A stretch of DNA of 64,000 nucleotides. It comes from Rhodocyclaceae bacterium. Lineage in GTDB: Bacteria; Pseudomonadota; Gammaproteobacteria; Burkholderiales; Rhodocyclaceae. The stretch spans positions 1 through 64,000 of the forward strand of contig JADFDU010000003.1 of NCBI GenBank assembly GCA_018262775.1, written 5' to 3'. A program made the position numbers and the translations under genes. Shown here piece after piece: positions 51,114 through 61,660 of the stretch. Numbering within the stretch: the first letter of the stretch is position 1; every line of letters begins with the position of its first letter. Below the pieces are notes generated by a model that was given only the letters and a program-made list of their open reading frames with translations, was not told where the DNA came from and did no database searches.

Positions 51114-51476
51114 TCAGACCATGATGGGAGGATCGCGGGAAATATCCTGGTCCGGCAGACGAGGAACCGAAGCCATCGCGGCATCAAGCCGGCTCCAGTA
51201 CCCATCAGGTACGATATCCGAGTTGTCGCCATGTAGAGATGATGTTCTTGCTGCGTCAGAAACAACGATATCCACGTCCGCTACCCCCAGCGGTATCGAT
51301 GGAAGTAGCAGTGCCACGGTCGTGGCAATCGTGCAAAGCACCATCACAGGCTTTACTGACGACCACTGGCCACGCCGGACCTTCTTGGTATCAACCGCGT
51401 GCGACGTCCTCCTGATCGGCAGGATCATGCCGCCCTCGATCCAAGCGCCGGGCGTATATAGTTCGAACTGGTTCAT
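51114..51476 (-). CDS. Hypothetical protein, gene 2 of three-gene group
   Basis: ORF overlapping the 51473 gene by ATGA; possible TM segment VMVLCTIATTVALLLPSIPLGVA. Confidence 0.5.
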   Translation of the reverse strand: MNQFELYTPGAWIEGGMILPIRRTSHAVDTKKVRRGQWSSVKPVMVLCTIATTVALLLPSIPLGVADVDIVVSDAARTSSLHGDNSDIVPDGYWSRLDAAMASVPRLPDQDISRDPPIMV

Positions 51477-52093
51477 GATTTCACCTCGCTATCCATAGAG
51501 GGCAATGAAGGCGCCATTTCCACTAATGCACGTACCAACGCCACCATCAAAGGTGTCGGCAACTGTACACGAACGACCGGCTCCACTGCCACCTTGTTCC
51601 CCAGATTAATACGCTGCACCGAAAAGGGCGATAAGTAGTAGAAATCCAGGCAGCCATCATTACCTGAATAGCCCGCCATAACCAAACTGGCAGTTACAAC
51701 AGCGGACTGGTCGGGCTTCTCTTTTATTTCGGTCAGCGAACCACGCTGGAGTCTCCCCTGCTGTTCCAGTTCTTCAATTCCATTATTGAGTTGGTTCACC
51801 GTATGAATGAAACTCCTAACCGCTTCAAATGACATCTGAATGATCAGAACCGACAGATAGCCGTCCGAGACGACATTTCTCTGGGCAAACAGAAGCTTCA
51901 CCACGTGATCTGTTCTAACCAAGGAAACCGTGTCACACGATAACCTGCGATCCGGCACCGGGAGCCCCGACGTATCGATCGCAAAATGGTTACTCATCCC
52001 GCCCTTGGAAGGAAGGATCGACACATCGACGGCATGTCCCTCGCCGATGCGTGCCATGTGCTGCGCAACAGGTTTTGACTTTTTAGGCCCCAT
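51473..52093 (-). CDS. Hypothetical protein, gene 1 of three-gene group
   Basis: 206-aa ORF heading compact group. Confidence 0.55.
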   Translation of the reverse strand: MGPKKSKPVAQHMARIGEGHAVDVSILPSKGGMSNHFAIDTSGLPVPDRRLSCDTVSLVRTDHVVKLLFAQRNVVSDGYLSVLIIQMSFEAVRSFIHTVNQLNNGIEELEQQGRLQRGSLTEIKEKPDQSAVVTASLVMAGYSGNDGCLDFYYLSPFSVQRINLGNKVAVEPVVRVQLPTPLMVALVRALVEMAPSLPSMDSEVKS

Positions 52094-52393
52094 TTCAATA
52101 GGTTAGCATCTTCTCGGGGAGCGAGCTAGCCTTTGTACCATGCGCCGAACCGCGACCGACCGCACTTGGCCAATTTGATCCGTTCGAATTCACCAATAAT
52201 GGACAACCGTTCTTGATCAGCACTTCGTCCGCTGAACACTTCTGAACGGATCTCGCGCTGCACGTCCGCTACTTCCGCTATGGCCGAATTGCTTCCGGCG
52301 AAAGACATCCGCTCAACGACACGAAGAGCGACATCGCGTCCCCGCCAGCCTGGGTAATGAAAAGTCAGCCGCTGCAAGACGGCGCGAATTCCG

Positions 52394-52842
52394 TCAGTGA
52401 CGTGCGGACGTTTGCTTCAGCCGCCGTGAAGCAACAGCGCCTCGGCCAGCAGCCGTGGCGAGTAGATGGTGACGCCGCCGCAGGTCTTGCCATAGGCGGA
52501 GCCAAAATGGCTGCGGTCGCCCGTTACCAAAGCATGGCAGCCGAGGCGCATAGCGGCGGCGAGCACCGGCCGATCCTTTTCGTGCAACCAGTTCATTTCG
52601 AACGTTTCGGGTAGGTGGGCCTGCATCGGCCCGACTTGCAGGTGGGAAAGCAGCGCCTCCAGCGCCGCCGACGTCCCGCCGCCCTTGGCGACCAGGTTGC
52701 GGCGAGCCTCGGCCACGACAAAACCATCTACCCAGCACTCGTGGCCGGCCTCCAGCAGCAGTCGCAGCAAGTGCCGCACCGCCCCGTCGGACTTCGCCGC
52801 CGAGAAGTGGATATTTGCGTCGAGAAAAATCCGTATCGGCAA
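52394..52842 (-). CDS. PIN-domain toxin (probable TTG start)
   Basis: IRIFLDANIHFSAAKSD...ALVTGDRSHFG. Confidence 0.8.
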
Positions 52843-52849
52843 GCCGGCC

Positions 52850-52872
52850 GGCGTGCTCAGCGGACTGACTTT
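52850..52872 (+). repeat. GCCGT-N10-CTGACTTT dispersed motif (one mismatch, GGCGT)
   Basis: GGCGTGCTCAGCGGACTGACTTT. Confidence 0.55.
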
Positions 52873-53132
52873 CGCGTCTTGCGGGCCGTGTGCGCCGGCT
52901 GCACAGTCTTGCTGCCGAGCACGGCAGCCAGTTCGGCCTCCGCAGCGTCGAACTCGCGTTCGCGCTCGGGCGTGTAGAGTTCGAGCGGCAGCGTCGCGGC
53001 CGGACGCAGCAGCAGGCCTTCCGGCGTGGTTTCGGCGATCAGCTGGTCGTCGCCCTTCAGGCCGAGGGCCTGGCGCCGCTTGGCGGGCAGGGTGACCATG
53101 CCTCGGCTGGATACGGTAATGGTGGCTTTCAT
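52857..53132 (-). CDS. AbrB/MazE-type antitoxin
   Basis: MKATITVSSRGMVTLPAKRRQALGLKGDDQLIAE. Confidence 0.85.
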   Translation of the reverse strand: MKATITVSSRGMVTLPAKRRQALGLKGDDQLIAETTPEGLLLRPAATLPLELYTPEREREFDAAEAELAAVLGSKTVQPAHTARKTRKSVR

Positions 53133-53188
53133 GCAATCCAGTATGGCAGCAATGCCGCTATCGGCGAAGTGCAAAAAAGACAGCGCTC

Positions 53189-53211
53189 GCCGTCCTGCGG
53201 CGACTGACTTT
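53189..53211 (+). repeat. GCCGT-N10-CTGACTTT dispersed motif
   Basis: GCCGTCCTGCGGCGACTGACTTT. Confidence 0.7.
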
Positions 53212-53243
53212 GTCCTGCTTCCGATGTCGGCCTGAAGGCCGAC

Positions 53244-54014
53244 CTACAGTTTGAGTCCGCGCGGCTTGCGGCCGGCGCGCTTGAAGAGGCGGTCGTATAC
53301 CGCGTTGGGCAGGAGCTTCATGGCGCGTGCGACGAGGGCCATCTGCCAGGGCACGACGGCGTAGCGGCGGCCGGCGTCGATGACGCGGGCGATGCGCCGC
53401 GCGGCGGCATCGGCGGACAGGATGAAGGGCATGCGGTATTTGTTCACCGCCGTCATCGGCGTAGCGACGTAGCCGGGGCAGACGGTGACGACCTTGATAC
53501 CGCTGGCACGCAGTTCCACGCGCAGCGCTTCGAGGTAGGTGATGGCGGCGGCCTTGGAGGCGCTGTAGGCGCCGGCGCCGGGGATGCCGCGCACGCCGGC
53601 CACCGAGGCGATGCCGGCGAGGCGGCCGCGACCCGCCTCGCGCATCGGCGCGATGAAGGACTGGAAGGTGGCGGCCAGCCCCACGACGTTGGTCTGCATG
53701 ACGCGGCCGAAAATCTCGATGTCCTCGGCGTGCTCGGTGAGCGTGCCGATGGAGACGCCGGCATTGGCGATGACGATGTCGGGCACGCCGAAGCGCGCCA
53801 TGAAGTCGTGCGCCGCTGCCTGCATGGCCTTGGCGTCGGCGACATCAGCGAGATACACAACGGGGTTTCCCGGAAGACTGCGCGCCACGTCGGCCAGTGC
53901 GTCCTTGCGGCGCGCCACGAGGCCGAGCTGGGCGCCGCGGCCGGCATAGTGCGCAGCGAGCGCCGCGCCGATGCCGGAGGAGGCGCCGGTAATGAAGACG
54001 CGCATGAAACGCAA
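53244..54014 (-). CDS. SDR-family oxidoreductase
   Basis: VFITGASSGIGAALA, YSASKAAAITY. Confidence 0.9.
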   Translation of the reverse strand: MRFMRVFITGASSGIGAALAAHYAGRGAQLGLVARRKDALADVARSLPGNPVVYLADVADAKAMQAAAHDFMARFGVPDIVIANAGVSIGTLTEHAEDIEIFGRVMQTNVVGLAATFQSFIAPMREAGRGRLAGIASVAGVRGIPGAGAYSASKAAAITYLEALRVELRASGIKVVTVCPGYVATPMTAVNKYRMPFILSADAAARRIARVIDAGRRYAVVPWQMALVARAMKLLPNAVYDRLFKRAGRKPRGLKL

Positions 54015-54019
54015 CCTCT

Positions 54020-54120
54020 TTTAACGCAGAGGACGCAGAGACACAGGGAGCACAGAGAAAAACAAAATTGAAATCTCTGTGTTCTCTGTGTCTCTGTGAT
54101 CTCTATGTTGAAAGCGTTTC
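54020..54120. repeat. CACAGAG-type long imperfect palindrome, copy 2
   Basis: Reverse complement GCTTTCAACATAGAGATCACAGAGACACAGAGAACACAGAG aligns to 10188-10270. Confidence 0.85.
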
Positions 54121-54758
54121 TACTTCTTCGGCCGTTCGGCGCGTGCCTTGACGATGAGTTCGTCGAGAGTTTTCATGAGCGCCTCGGGGCTGCCGGTCAT
54201 GCCTACCGAGGTCATGTACTTGCCGTCCACCACCAGCGTCGGCACGCCGGTGACGCCGTAGGCTTCAGTAAGCTGGACGGCGCGCCTGGTCTTGCCCTGC
54301 ACCGAGAAGGATTTCCAGGCTTCGCTGAATTTCTTGCGATCCACGCCCTTTTTTGCCATCCATTCGAGCTGGATCTTTTCGTCGTTGAAATTCACGCGGT
54401 CGATGTGGATGGCATCGAACACCTCGCCGTGCAGCCGGTCCAGCAGGTTCAGCGCCTCCAGCGTGTAATAGGTGCGCGCGTTCGGCATCCAGCGCTCGGT
54501 GGGAACGGCGGGAATGCGGCGGAACTCCACGTCCTTGGGCAGCGTGGCCACCCACTTCTTGAGGAAGGGCTCGAGGTCGAAGCAGTGCGAACAGCCGTAC
54601 CAGAAAAACTCGATCACCTCGACCTTGGCGCCGGTCTCCACCGCCTGTTGCGCGGCAAGCGGCTTGTAGTCGCGCCCGGCCTTGAGTTCGGCGGCGGCGG
54701 CGCCCGCCATCAGGGTCAGTGAAAGCCCAAGCAGGCCCAGCCATTTATTGATTTTCAT
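54120..54758 (-). CDS. dsbA: Thiol:disulfide interchange protein DsbA
   Basis: EFFWYGCSHCFDLEPFL; signal peptide; cis-Pro GVTGVPTLVV. Confidence 0.93.
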   Translation of the reverse strand: MKINKWLGLLGLSLTLMAGAAAAELKAGRDYKPLAAQQAVETGAKVEVIEFFWYGCSHCFDLEPFLKKWVATLPKDVEFRRIPAVPTERWMPNARTYYTLEALNLLDRLHGEVFDAIHIDRVNFNDEKIQLEWMAKKGVDRKKFSEAWKSFSVQGKTRRAVQLTEAYGVTGVPTLVVDGKYMTSVGMTGSPEALMKTLDELIVKARAERPKK

Positions 54759-54781
54759 GTTCGCTCCTGAAAGTCGGTCAC

Positions 54782-54804
54782 AAAGTCAGTCACTGCGAGA
54801 CGGC
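54782..54804 (-). repeat. GCCGT-N10-CTGACTTT dispersed motif
   Basis: GCCGTCTCGCAGTGACTGACTTT; overlaps stop codon of SPOR gene. Confidence 0.7.
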
Positions 54805-55404
54805 GTCCTTGCCGTCCTTCACTCTGACAACGCTGGCCTGGATTCCGTTCTGCGCCAGCAGCGTGCGCGTCTTGGCCATTTCATCGGGATTGGCGTAGGG
54901 GCCGATGCGCACCCGATGCAGGACGCCTTTCTCGGCCAGGGTCACCTGCTGCACGCTGGCCTCCACCCCTATCAACGCAAGACGCGCCTTTAGGTTGTCC
55001 GCATCGGCCGGTTTCTGGAAGGCGCCGGCCTGGAGGAAGAGCGCTTCGCCGGCGGGTGCTGGTGCGGCGGCATCCTGCTTGGGGGTGGCCTGGGGCGCGG
55101 CCTGGGGCACGGACGCATCGGTGCCGGGCAGGATCTTGTAGAACTCGAAGCGCGGCTTTTCTTCCACCTTGTCGCCGGGCTTGCCCGGCAGGGGCAGGGG
55201 TACGGCAGCCTGCTTGGCAGGGTCGGCCTTCGTCTCGTTGCCTTTCTCGGCCGCCGGTTTGTCGTTCCGGTCCACGAAAGGCAGCGGTGCCTTGTTGAGG
55301 TACCAGACGACGCCGGCGGCAACGACGACGCCGACGACCAGGCCGATGAACAGGCCGAGAATGGTGCCGCCGCCCTGCCGGCTTTTCCGCAATTGGGGTT
55401 TCAT
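54790..55404 (-). CDS. SPOR-domain protein
   Basis: N-terminal TM segment; C-terminal LQAGAFQKPADADNLKARLALIGVEA. Confidence 0.85.
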   Translation of the reverse strand: MKPQLRKSRQGGGTILGLFIGLVVGVVVAAGVVWYLNKAPLPFVDRNDKPAAEKGNETKADPAKQAAVPLPLPGKPGDKVEEKPRFEFYKILPGTDASVPQAAPQATPKQDAAAPAPAGEALFLQAGAFQKPADADNLKARLALIGVEASVQQVTLAEKGVLHRVRIGPYANPDEMAKTRTLLAQNGIQASVVRVKDGKDAVSQ

Positions 55405-55411
55405 AGGTTCC

Positions 55412-57145
55412 TCACATGGATTCGGGTGCGCTGACGCCAATGATGGCGAGGCCGTTGCGCAACGCCTGGCGCACGGCCAGGCACAGTGCCAGCCGGGCAT
55501 TGCGTAGCCCCTCGTCATCGACGAGGAAACGCTCGGCATTATAGTAACTGTGGAATTCGCCGGCCAAATCCTTCAGGTAGAAGGCGATGAGGTGTGGCGC
55601 ATGGTCTTGCGCGGCATTGTCCACGGCCTCGGGGAATGCCGCCAGGCGCGCGCACAGCGCCTGTTCGCGTTCGTTGCCCAGCGGCGCCAGCTCGGCGCCT
55701 GCCAGCTCCGCTTCATCTCCGCCCCATTGCGCCAGCACGGAGCAAACGCGGGCGTGGGCGTACTGGATGTAATACACCGGATTCTCGTTGCTCTGCGACT
55801 TCGCCAGGTCGAGGTCGAAGTCGAGGTGCTGGTCGGACTTGCGCAGCACGTAGAAGAAGCGGCAGGCGTCGTTGCCGACCTCCTTGCGTAGCTCGCGCAG
55901 GGTGACGAATTCGCCCGAGCGCGTGCTCATCGAAGTCTTCTGGCCGTCGCGATAGAGCACGGCAAACTGCACCAGCGCCACTTCGAGGCGGCTGTCGTCG
56001 AGGCCAAGCGCCTTGAGGGCACCCTTCACGCGCGGGATGTAGCCGTGATGGTCAGCGCCCCAGATGTCGATGATGCGCTCGAAGCCGCGCTCGTACTTGT
56101 TGAGGTGGTAGGCGATGTCGGAGGCGAAGTAGGTGTACAGGCCGTTCTCGCGCTGCACGACGCGGTCCTTCTCGTCGCCGAACTCGGTGGAGCGGAACCA
56201 CTTCGCGCCGTCCTGCACATAAACGTGGCCGCGCGCTTCGAGCAGCGCCACGGCTTTGTCCACCAGGCCGGTATCGAACAGCGAACGCTCGGAAAACCAG
56301 TGGTCGAAATGCACGCCGAACTCGGCGAGATCATCGCGGCTGTCGCCGAGCTGCTCGGTCAGCACGTAGTTGTGCACGTAGGCGTAGTCGTCGCCGAGCA
56401 GGCGCTTGGCGTTGGCGATAAGGGCGTCGAGATGCGCCTCGGCGTCCGTTGCGGCATCGGGCGCGCCGTCGAGCACGTGGGCGACGTCGCGCCGGTAACG
56501 CGTGCCGTGCGCTTTCTGGATGGCCGCGGCCATGTCGCGCACATAGTCGCCCTGATAGGCGTTGTTCGGGAACGGAAGGGTCGAGCCGTGCAGTTCGAGA
56601 TAGCGCAGCCAGGTAGACAGCGCGAGGATGTCCATCTGCCGGCCGGCGTCGTTCACATAGAACTCGCGCACCACCTTGTAGCCGGCAAAATCAAGCAGAT
56701 TGGCAAGGCTGGCGCCGTAAGCCGCGCCGCGGCCGTGGCCGACGTGCAGCGGACCGGTCGGGTTGGCCGAAACGAACTCGACCTGCACTTTCGCGCCGCC
56801 GCCCCGTTCGCTGCGGCCGAAATCATTGCCGCGTTCCAGCACCGCGCGCACCACCTGCAGCCTGGCGGCAGGGGCGAGCGTGAAATTGATGAAGCCGGCG
56901 CCCGCCACCTCGGCCTTGGCGACGAGCGGCGACTTTGGCAATTCGGCGAGCAGGCGGCCGGCGATGTCGCGCGGGTTGAGCTTGAGCGGCTTGGCCAGCT
57001 GCAGAGCGAGGTTGCTGGCGAAGTCGCCGTATCCGGCCTGCTTCGGCCGTTCGAGCAGGATGGGCGCGTTGTGGCTGTCCGGCGCCACGCTCGCCAGCGC
57101 CGCGCGCAGCAGGGTCGTCAGTTCGGATCGGATGTCTGCTGCCAT
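55412..57145 (-). CDS. argS: Arginyl-tRNA synthetase
   Basis: VEFVSANPTGPLHVGHGRGA. Confidence 0.95.
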   Translation of the reverse strand: MAADIRSELTTLLRAALASVAPDSHNAPILLERPKQAGYGDFASNLALQLAKPLKLNPRDIAGRLLAELPKSPLVAKAEVAGAGFINFTLAPAARLQVVRAVLERGNDFGRSERGGGAKVQVEFVSANPTGPLHVGHGRGAAYGASLANLLDFAGYKVVREFYVNDAGRQMDILALSTWLRYLELHGSTLPFPNNAYQGDYVRDMAAAIQKAHGTRYRRDVAHVLDGAPDAATDAEAHLDALIANAKRLLGDDYAYVHNYVLTEQLGDSRDDLAEFGVHFDHWFSERSLFDTGLVDKAVALLEARGHVYVQDGAKWFRSTEFGDEKDRVVQRENGLYTYFASDIAYHLNKYERGFERIIDIWGADHHGYIPRVKGALKALGLDDSRLEVALVQFAVLYRDGQKTSMSTRSGEFVTLRELRKEVGNDACRFFYVLRKSDQHLDFDLDLAKSQSNENPVYYIQYAHARVCSVLAQWGGDEAELAGAELAPLGNEREQALCARLAAFPEAVDNAAQDHAPHLIAFYLKDLAGEFHSYYNAERFLVDDEGLRNARLALCLAVRQALRNGLAIIGVSAPESM

Positions 57146-57281
57146 TGCTACCTTATTGCTACTCATTGCTACCGTTGCAATTCCAGGAAAGGGTGAATTA
57201 TACCCGCCCACCCTGCCGGGCCAGGCGCGGCCCCCTGCCAAATGTGGGTAAAATCGGCGCTTTCCTCCACGCGCGGTCACC

Positions 57282-58823
57282 TTGCGAATCTTCCGCTTAA
57301 TTCGAATCGTCAGCGTCGGCATCCGCTTCGGCCTCGACCAGATGATTCTCGACCACGCGCAGACCAAGGGCCTGCAGCGTGCCCTGCGCTTCGTCCTCTT
57401 CTGGCGCGATTTGTCCACGCCGCGCGCACAGCGGCTGCGCCTGGCGCTGGAGGCACTGGGGCCGATCTTCGTCAAGTTCGGCCAGATGCTGTCCACGCGG
57501 CGCGACCTGCTGCCGGTCGACATCGCCGACGAGCTGGCGAAACTGCAGGACCGCGTGCCGCCCTTTGCCTCGGCGCAGGCGGTGGCCGCCCTGGAACGCG
57601 CCTTCGGCAAGCCGGTGGCTCAGGTGTTCGAATCCTTCGCGGCGGAGCCGGTGGCCAGCGCCTCGGTGGCGCAGGTGCACTTCGCCACCCTGCCCGGCGG
57701 CAAGGAAGTGGCGGTGAAGATCCTGCGGCCGGACATCGAGCGCGTCATCGCCCACGACATCGGCCTGCTCGATGCGGCGGCGGGCCTGGTCGAGGCGCTG
57801 TGGCCTGACGGCCGGCGCCTGAAGCCGCGCGAGGTGGTGGCGGAATTCAAAAAACACCTCGGCGACGAGCTCGACCTCATGCGCGAAGCGGCCAACTGCT
57901 CGCAACTGCGGCGCAATTTTCTCCATTCGCCGCTGCTCGCCGTGCCGGAAGTGCACTGGGACTGGTGCTCGACCTCGGTGATGGTGATGGAGCGCATGCA
58001 CGGCACGCCGGTCGGCCAGATCGAGCGCCTGCGCAGCGAAGGCGTGGACCTCAAGGCGCTGTCACGCGCCGGCGTCGAGATCTTCTTCACGCAGGTGTTC
58101 CGCGACGCCTTCTTCCACGCCGACATGCACCCGGGCAACATCCTCGTGACGCCGACCGGGCAATACATCGCCCTCGACTTCGGCATCATGGGCACGCTCA
58201 CCGACGTCGACAAGAACTACCTGGCACAGAATTTCCTCGGCTTCTTCCGCCGCGACTACAAGGCGGTGGCACAGGCGCACATCGACGCCGGCTGGGTGCC
58301 GGCAGATACGCGCATCGACGAATTCGAGACCGCCATCCGCGCCGTGTGCGAACCGGTGTTCGACCGGCCGCTGAAGGACATCTCCTTCGGCAAGACGCTG
58401 CTGCGCCTGTTCCAGGCCGGGCGCCGCTTCAATGTCGAGATCCAGCCGCAGTTGGTGATGCTGCAAAAGACGCTGCTCAACATCGAAGGCCTCGGCCGCC
58501 AGCTCGATCCCGAACTGGACCTGTGGACCACGGCCAAGCCCTTCCTCGAGCGCTGGATGCAGGAGCGCATCGGCCTGCGCGGCCTGGTGAGCAACCTGAA
58601 GCGCGAGGCGCCGCAATGGGCCATGCTGCTGCCGCAGTTGCCGCGCCTGCTGCACGGCGCGCTCGCCGACGAGCCGCTGCGCGCGATACGCAGGGAAATC
58701 GCCCGCCTGCAGGCCGAACAGCAACGTCAAAGCAGATTGCTGTGGGTGGTGGCGGCGCTGTTTGGCACACTGCTCGGCGCACTTTTCGCCGCACTTTTCG
58801 TCGTCCGGCTCGTTTCGCTATAA
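57282..58823 (+). CDS. ubiB: UbiB/ABC1-family protein
   Basis: [32 protein letters not shown]. Confidence 0.93.
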   Translation: MRIFRLIRIVSVGIRFGLDQMILDHAQTKGLQRALRFVLFWRDLSTPRAQRLRLALEALGPIFVKFGQMLSTRRDLLPVDIADELAKLQDRVPPFASAQAVAALERAFGKPVAQVFESFAAEPVASASVAQVHFATLPGGKEVAVKILRPDIERVIAHDIGLLDAAAGLVEALWPDGRRLKPREVVAEFKKHLGDELDLMREAANCSQLRRNFLHSPLLAVPEVHWDWCSTSVMVMERMHGTPVGQIERLRSEGVDLKALSRAGVEIFFTQVFRDAFFHADMHPGNILVTPTGQYIALDFGIMGTLTDVDKNYLAQNFLGFFRRDYKAVAQAHIDAGWVPADTRIDEFETAIRAVCEPVFDRPLKDISFGKTLLRLFQAGRRFNVEIQPQLVMLQKTLLNIEGLGRQLDPELDLWTTAKPFLERWMQERIGLRGLVSNLKREAPQWAMLLPQLPRLLHGALADEPLRAIRREIARLQAEQQRQSRLLWVVAALFGTLLGALFAALFVVRLVSL

Positions 58824-58862
58824 TCCGCGCGTTCCGTTCTCTCCAGCACCGCGAAAGATGCC

Positions 58863-60287
58863 ATGCTGATCACCTTCGTCGCCCTCTATCTGGTGGTTTC
58901 GATCGCCATCGGCCTGCTCGCCGCCATGCGCGTGCACAATGCGCGGGACTACATCTCCGCCGGACGCAACCTGCCGCTGTACATCGTCACCGCCATGGTC
59001 TTCGCCACCTGGTTCGGCGCGGAAACGGTGCTCGGTATCTCGGCGACCTTTCTCAAGGAGGGCATGCACGGACTGGTGTCGGATCCGATCGGCGCCTCGC
59101 TCTGCCTGATCCTTTTTGGCCTGCTCTTCGCCCGCCCCCTGTACCGCCTCAACCTGCTGACCATCGGCGACTATTACCGCCTGCGCTACGGCCGCCTGGT
59201 CGAGCTCGTCGCCTCGGTGTGCATCGTCATTTCCTACCTGGGCTGGGTCTCGGCACAAATCACCGCCCTCGGCCTGGTGTTCAACCTGCTCTCCCAGGGC
59301 GCCATTTCCACCAGCGCCGGCATGCTCATCGGCGCCGCCGTGGTGCTGACCTACACGATCTTCGGCGGCATGTGGTCGGTGGCGATCACGACCTTCATCC
59401 AGATGATTGTCATCGTCATCGGCCTGATTTACATCATGATGATCGCCGGCGACCTCGCCGGCGGTTTCGGCAACGTGGTGCAGCACGCGGCCGATGCCGG
59501 CAAGTTCGCCGTGCTGCCCGAGGCCAACTGGGTCGGCATCGTCGGCTTCATCGCCGCACTCATCACCATGGGTTTCGGCTCGATTCCGCAGCAGGATGTG
59601 TTCCAGCGCGCCAACACCTCGAAAAATGAGGGCATCGCGGTCTGGGGCTCCGTGCTCGGCGGCCTCGCCTATTTCATCTTCGCCTTCATTCCACTGATGC
59701 TCGCCTATTCCGCGACCCTGATCGACCCGGCCACGGTCGAGCATCTGATCGATGCCGATCCGCAGCACATCCTGCCCCGGTTGATCCTCGACCACATGTC
59801 GCCGCTGGCGCAGGTGGTGTTTTTCGGCGCCCTGCTGTCGGTGATCATGAGCACCGCCAGCGGCACGCTGCTGGCGCCGTCGGTGATTGTTTCGGAGAAT
59901 ATCCTGCGCGGCCTGATGCGCGACGTCAGCGACGACCAGTTGCTGCGCATGACGCGTTTCGTCGTGTTTGGTTTCACCGTGTTGGTGACGGTCTACGCCC
60001 TCACGACAACCGAGAGCATCCACACGATGGTGGAGAACGCCTACAAGATCACCCTGGCCGCTGCCTTCGTGCCGCTCGCCGCCGGCTTGTACTGGCGCCG
60101 CGCCAGCAACCAGGGCGCGATCTTCGCCGCGCTGGCCGGCCTGGCCGTGTGGATCGCCTGCGAAATCGTGGCGCCCGACAGCGACATTCCGCCCCAGCTT
60201 GCCGGCTTCCTTGCCAGCCTGATCGGCATGCTGGCCGGCTCGCTGCTACCGCAATGGATCGCGCCACCGTCACGCCGCGCGCACTGA
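58863..60287 (+). CDS. Sodium:solute symporter family protein
   Basis: SSS-family core, multiple TM helices. Confidence 0.88.
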   Translation: MLITFVALYLVVSIAIGLLAAMRVHNARDYISAGRNLPLYIVTAMVFATWFGAETVLGISATFLKEGMHGLVSDPIGASLCLILFGLLFARPLYRLNLLTIGDYYRLRYGRLVELVASVCIVISYLGWVSAQITALGLVFNLLSQGAISTSAGMLIGAAVVLTYTIFGGMWSVAITTFIQMIVIVIGLIYIMMIAGDLAGGFGNVVQHAADAGKFAVLPEANWVGIVGFIAALITMGFGSIPQQDVFQRANTSKNEGIAVWGSVLGGLAYFIFAFIPLMLAYSATLIDPATVEHLIDADPQHILPRLILDHMSPLAQVVFFGALLSVIMSTASGTLLAPSVIVSENILRGLMRDVSDDQLLRMTRFVVFGFTVLVTVYALTTTESIHTMVENAYKITLAAAFVPLAAGLYWRRASNQGAIFAALAGLAVWIACEIVAPDSDIPPQLAGFLASLIGMLAGSLLPQWIAPPSRRAH

Positions 60288-60338
60288 ACGAATGAAGCGG
60301 GTCCCCTCAGAAATGAATACGCAAGACAATTACCCCCT

Positions 60339-60398
60339 CATTCCCGCGAAAGCGGGAATCCACGAAGCGTCTGGATTCCCGCTTTCGCGGGAATGACG
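60339..60398. repeat. REP-type palindrome
   Basis: CATTCCCGCGAAAGCGGGAATCC / GGATTCCCGCTTTCGCGGGAATGACG. Confidence 0.85.
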
Positions 60399-60595
60399 GC
60401 GCTTGTCATGCGGGTATCGCCCGTTTTTCGTCATTTCAGGACTGCCGTATCCGCCCAGCCAGAGATGGACGCCGGGCGCGGGCGGAACGGCTATCCTGTG
60501 CACTCATGGGTGGCCCAACCACACGGAGCGGGCGCAGCCCGCGAACGACCATCACCCCCTTCCCCGGGAAGGGGGATGGGGAGGAAGGTACTCTA

Positions 60596-61660
60596 GTGAG
60601 AACCACGGCTTCACCGCTGGCGCGCTACCTTGCCATCGCCTATGCGCTGCTGATCGCCTACGCCAGCCTGCATCCCCTTTCCGGCTGGCGGGACACCGGC
60701 GCGCCGGTTTTCGACTTCCTCACGGCGGCCTGGCCGCGCTACTACACCGGCTTCGACCTCGCCGCCAACATCCTCGCCTACGTGCCGCTCGGCTTCCTCA
60801 TGGTACCGGCGCTGCAGCCGCGCCTGGGCGTGGCGGCGGCGGCGCTGCTCGCGGTACTGGCCGGCGGCGGCCTCAGCCTCATGCTGGAAACGCTGCAGAA
60901 TTTTCTGCCCGACCGCGTGCCCTCCAATATCGACCTGGCCTGCAACGCCATCGGCGCCATGATCGGCGCGGCGGCGGGCATGAACTGGGGCCGCGCACTC
61001 ATCGACGGCGGGCGCCTGCACCGGCTGCGCACGCACCTCGTCGTCAGCGGCCGTGCGGCAGATTTCGGCCTGGTGCTGCTCGGTCTGTGGCTGCTCGCGC
61101 AGCTCAATCCGGAACTGCTGCTCTTCGGCACGGGCGACCTGCGTACACTCCTCGAACTGCCACCGCTGCCCTATTCCGCACGGCGCTTCTTCGTCATCGA
61201 GGCCGGCGTGGCCGCGGCCGGCACGCTGGCCGCCGGTCTCATCGCCTGGTCGCTGCTGCGCCAGTCCAGCCGCGTCCTGCTGGTGGCGCTGCTGCTGCCC
61301 GCCCTGCTCATCAAGGCCTTCGTCAGTGCGCTGCTGGTGAACGCCGTCCAATTCGGGCACTGGATCACGCCGGGCAACATGACAGGGTTTGCCGCAGGAC
61401 TGATCGCATTGCTGGCGGCGACCCACCTGCCGCCGCTGGCGCAGCGCATGCTGGCGGCGCTGGCCCTGCTGTTCGCTACCGCGCTGGTGAACCTGGCGCC
61501 GCAGAATCCGTATCTCGCCGCTTCGCTGGCCGTCTGGCAGCAGGGGCATTTCCTCAACTTCAACGGGCTCACCAAGCTGGTCTCCAGCCTGTGGCCCTTC
61601 GCTGCGCTGCCTTTCCTGATGCTGCCGCGCGGTACAGTGGGAACGCACCATGACAAATGA
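60596..61660 (+). CDS. VanZ-like membrane protein
   Basis: FDLAANILAYVPLGFLM, SLMLETLQNFLPDRVPSNIDLACNAIGAMIGA. Confidence 0.75.
   Translation: MRTTASPLARYLAIAYALLIAYASLHPLSGWRDTGAPVFDFLTAAWPRYYTGFDLAANILAYVPLGFLMVPALQPRLGVAAAALLAVLAGGGLSLMLETLQNFLPDRVPSNIDLACNAIGAMIGAAAGMNWGRALIDGGRLHRLRTHLVVSGRAADFGLVLLGLWLLAQLNPELLLFGTGDLRTLLELPPLPYSARRFFVIEAGVAAAGTLAAGLIAWSLLRQSSRVLLVALLLPALLIKAFVSALLVNAVQFGHWITPGNMTGFAAGLIALLAATHLPPLAQRMLAALALLFATALVNLAPQNPYLAASLAVWQQGHFLNFNGLTKLVSSLWPFAALPFLMLPRGTVGTHHDK

Noticed and set aside
52126-52377. 83-aa ORF between the three-gene group and the PIN toxin
   Set aside because: Short, no recognisable start signal or family; could be chance or a fragment.
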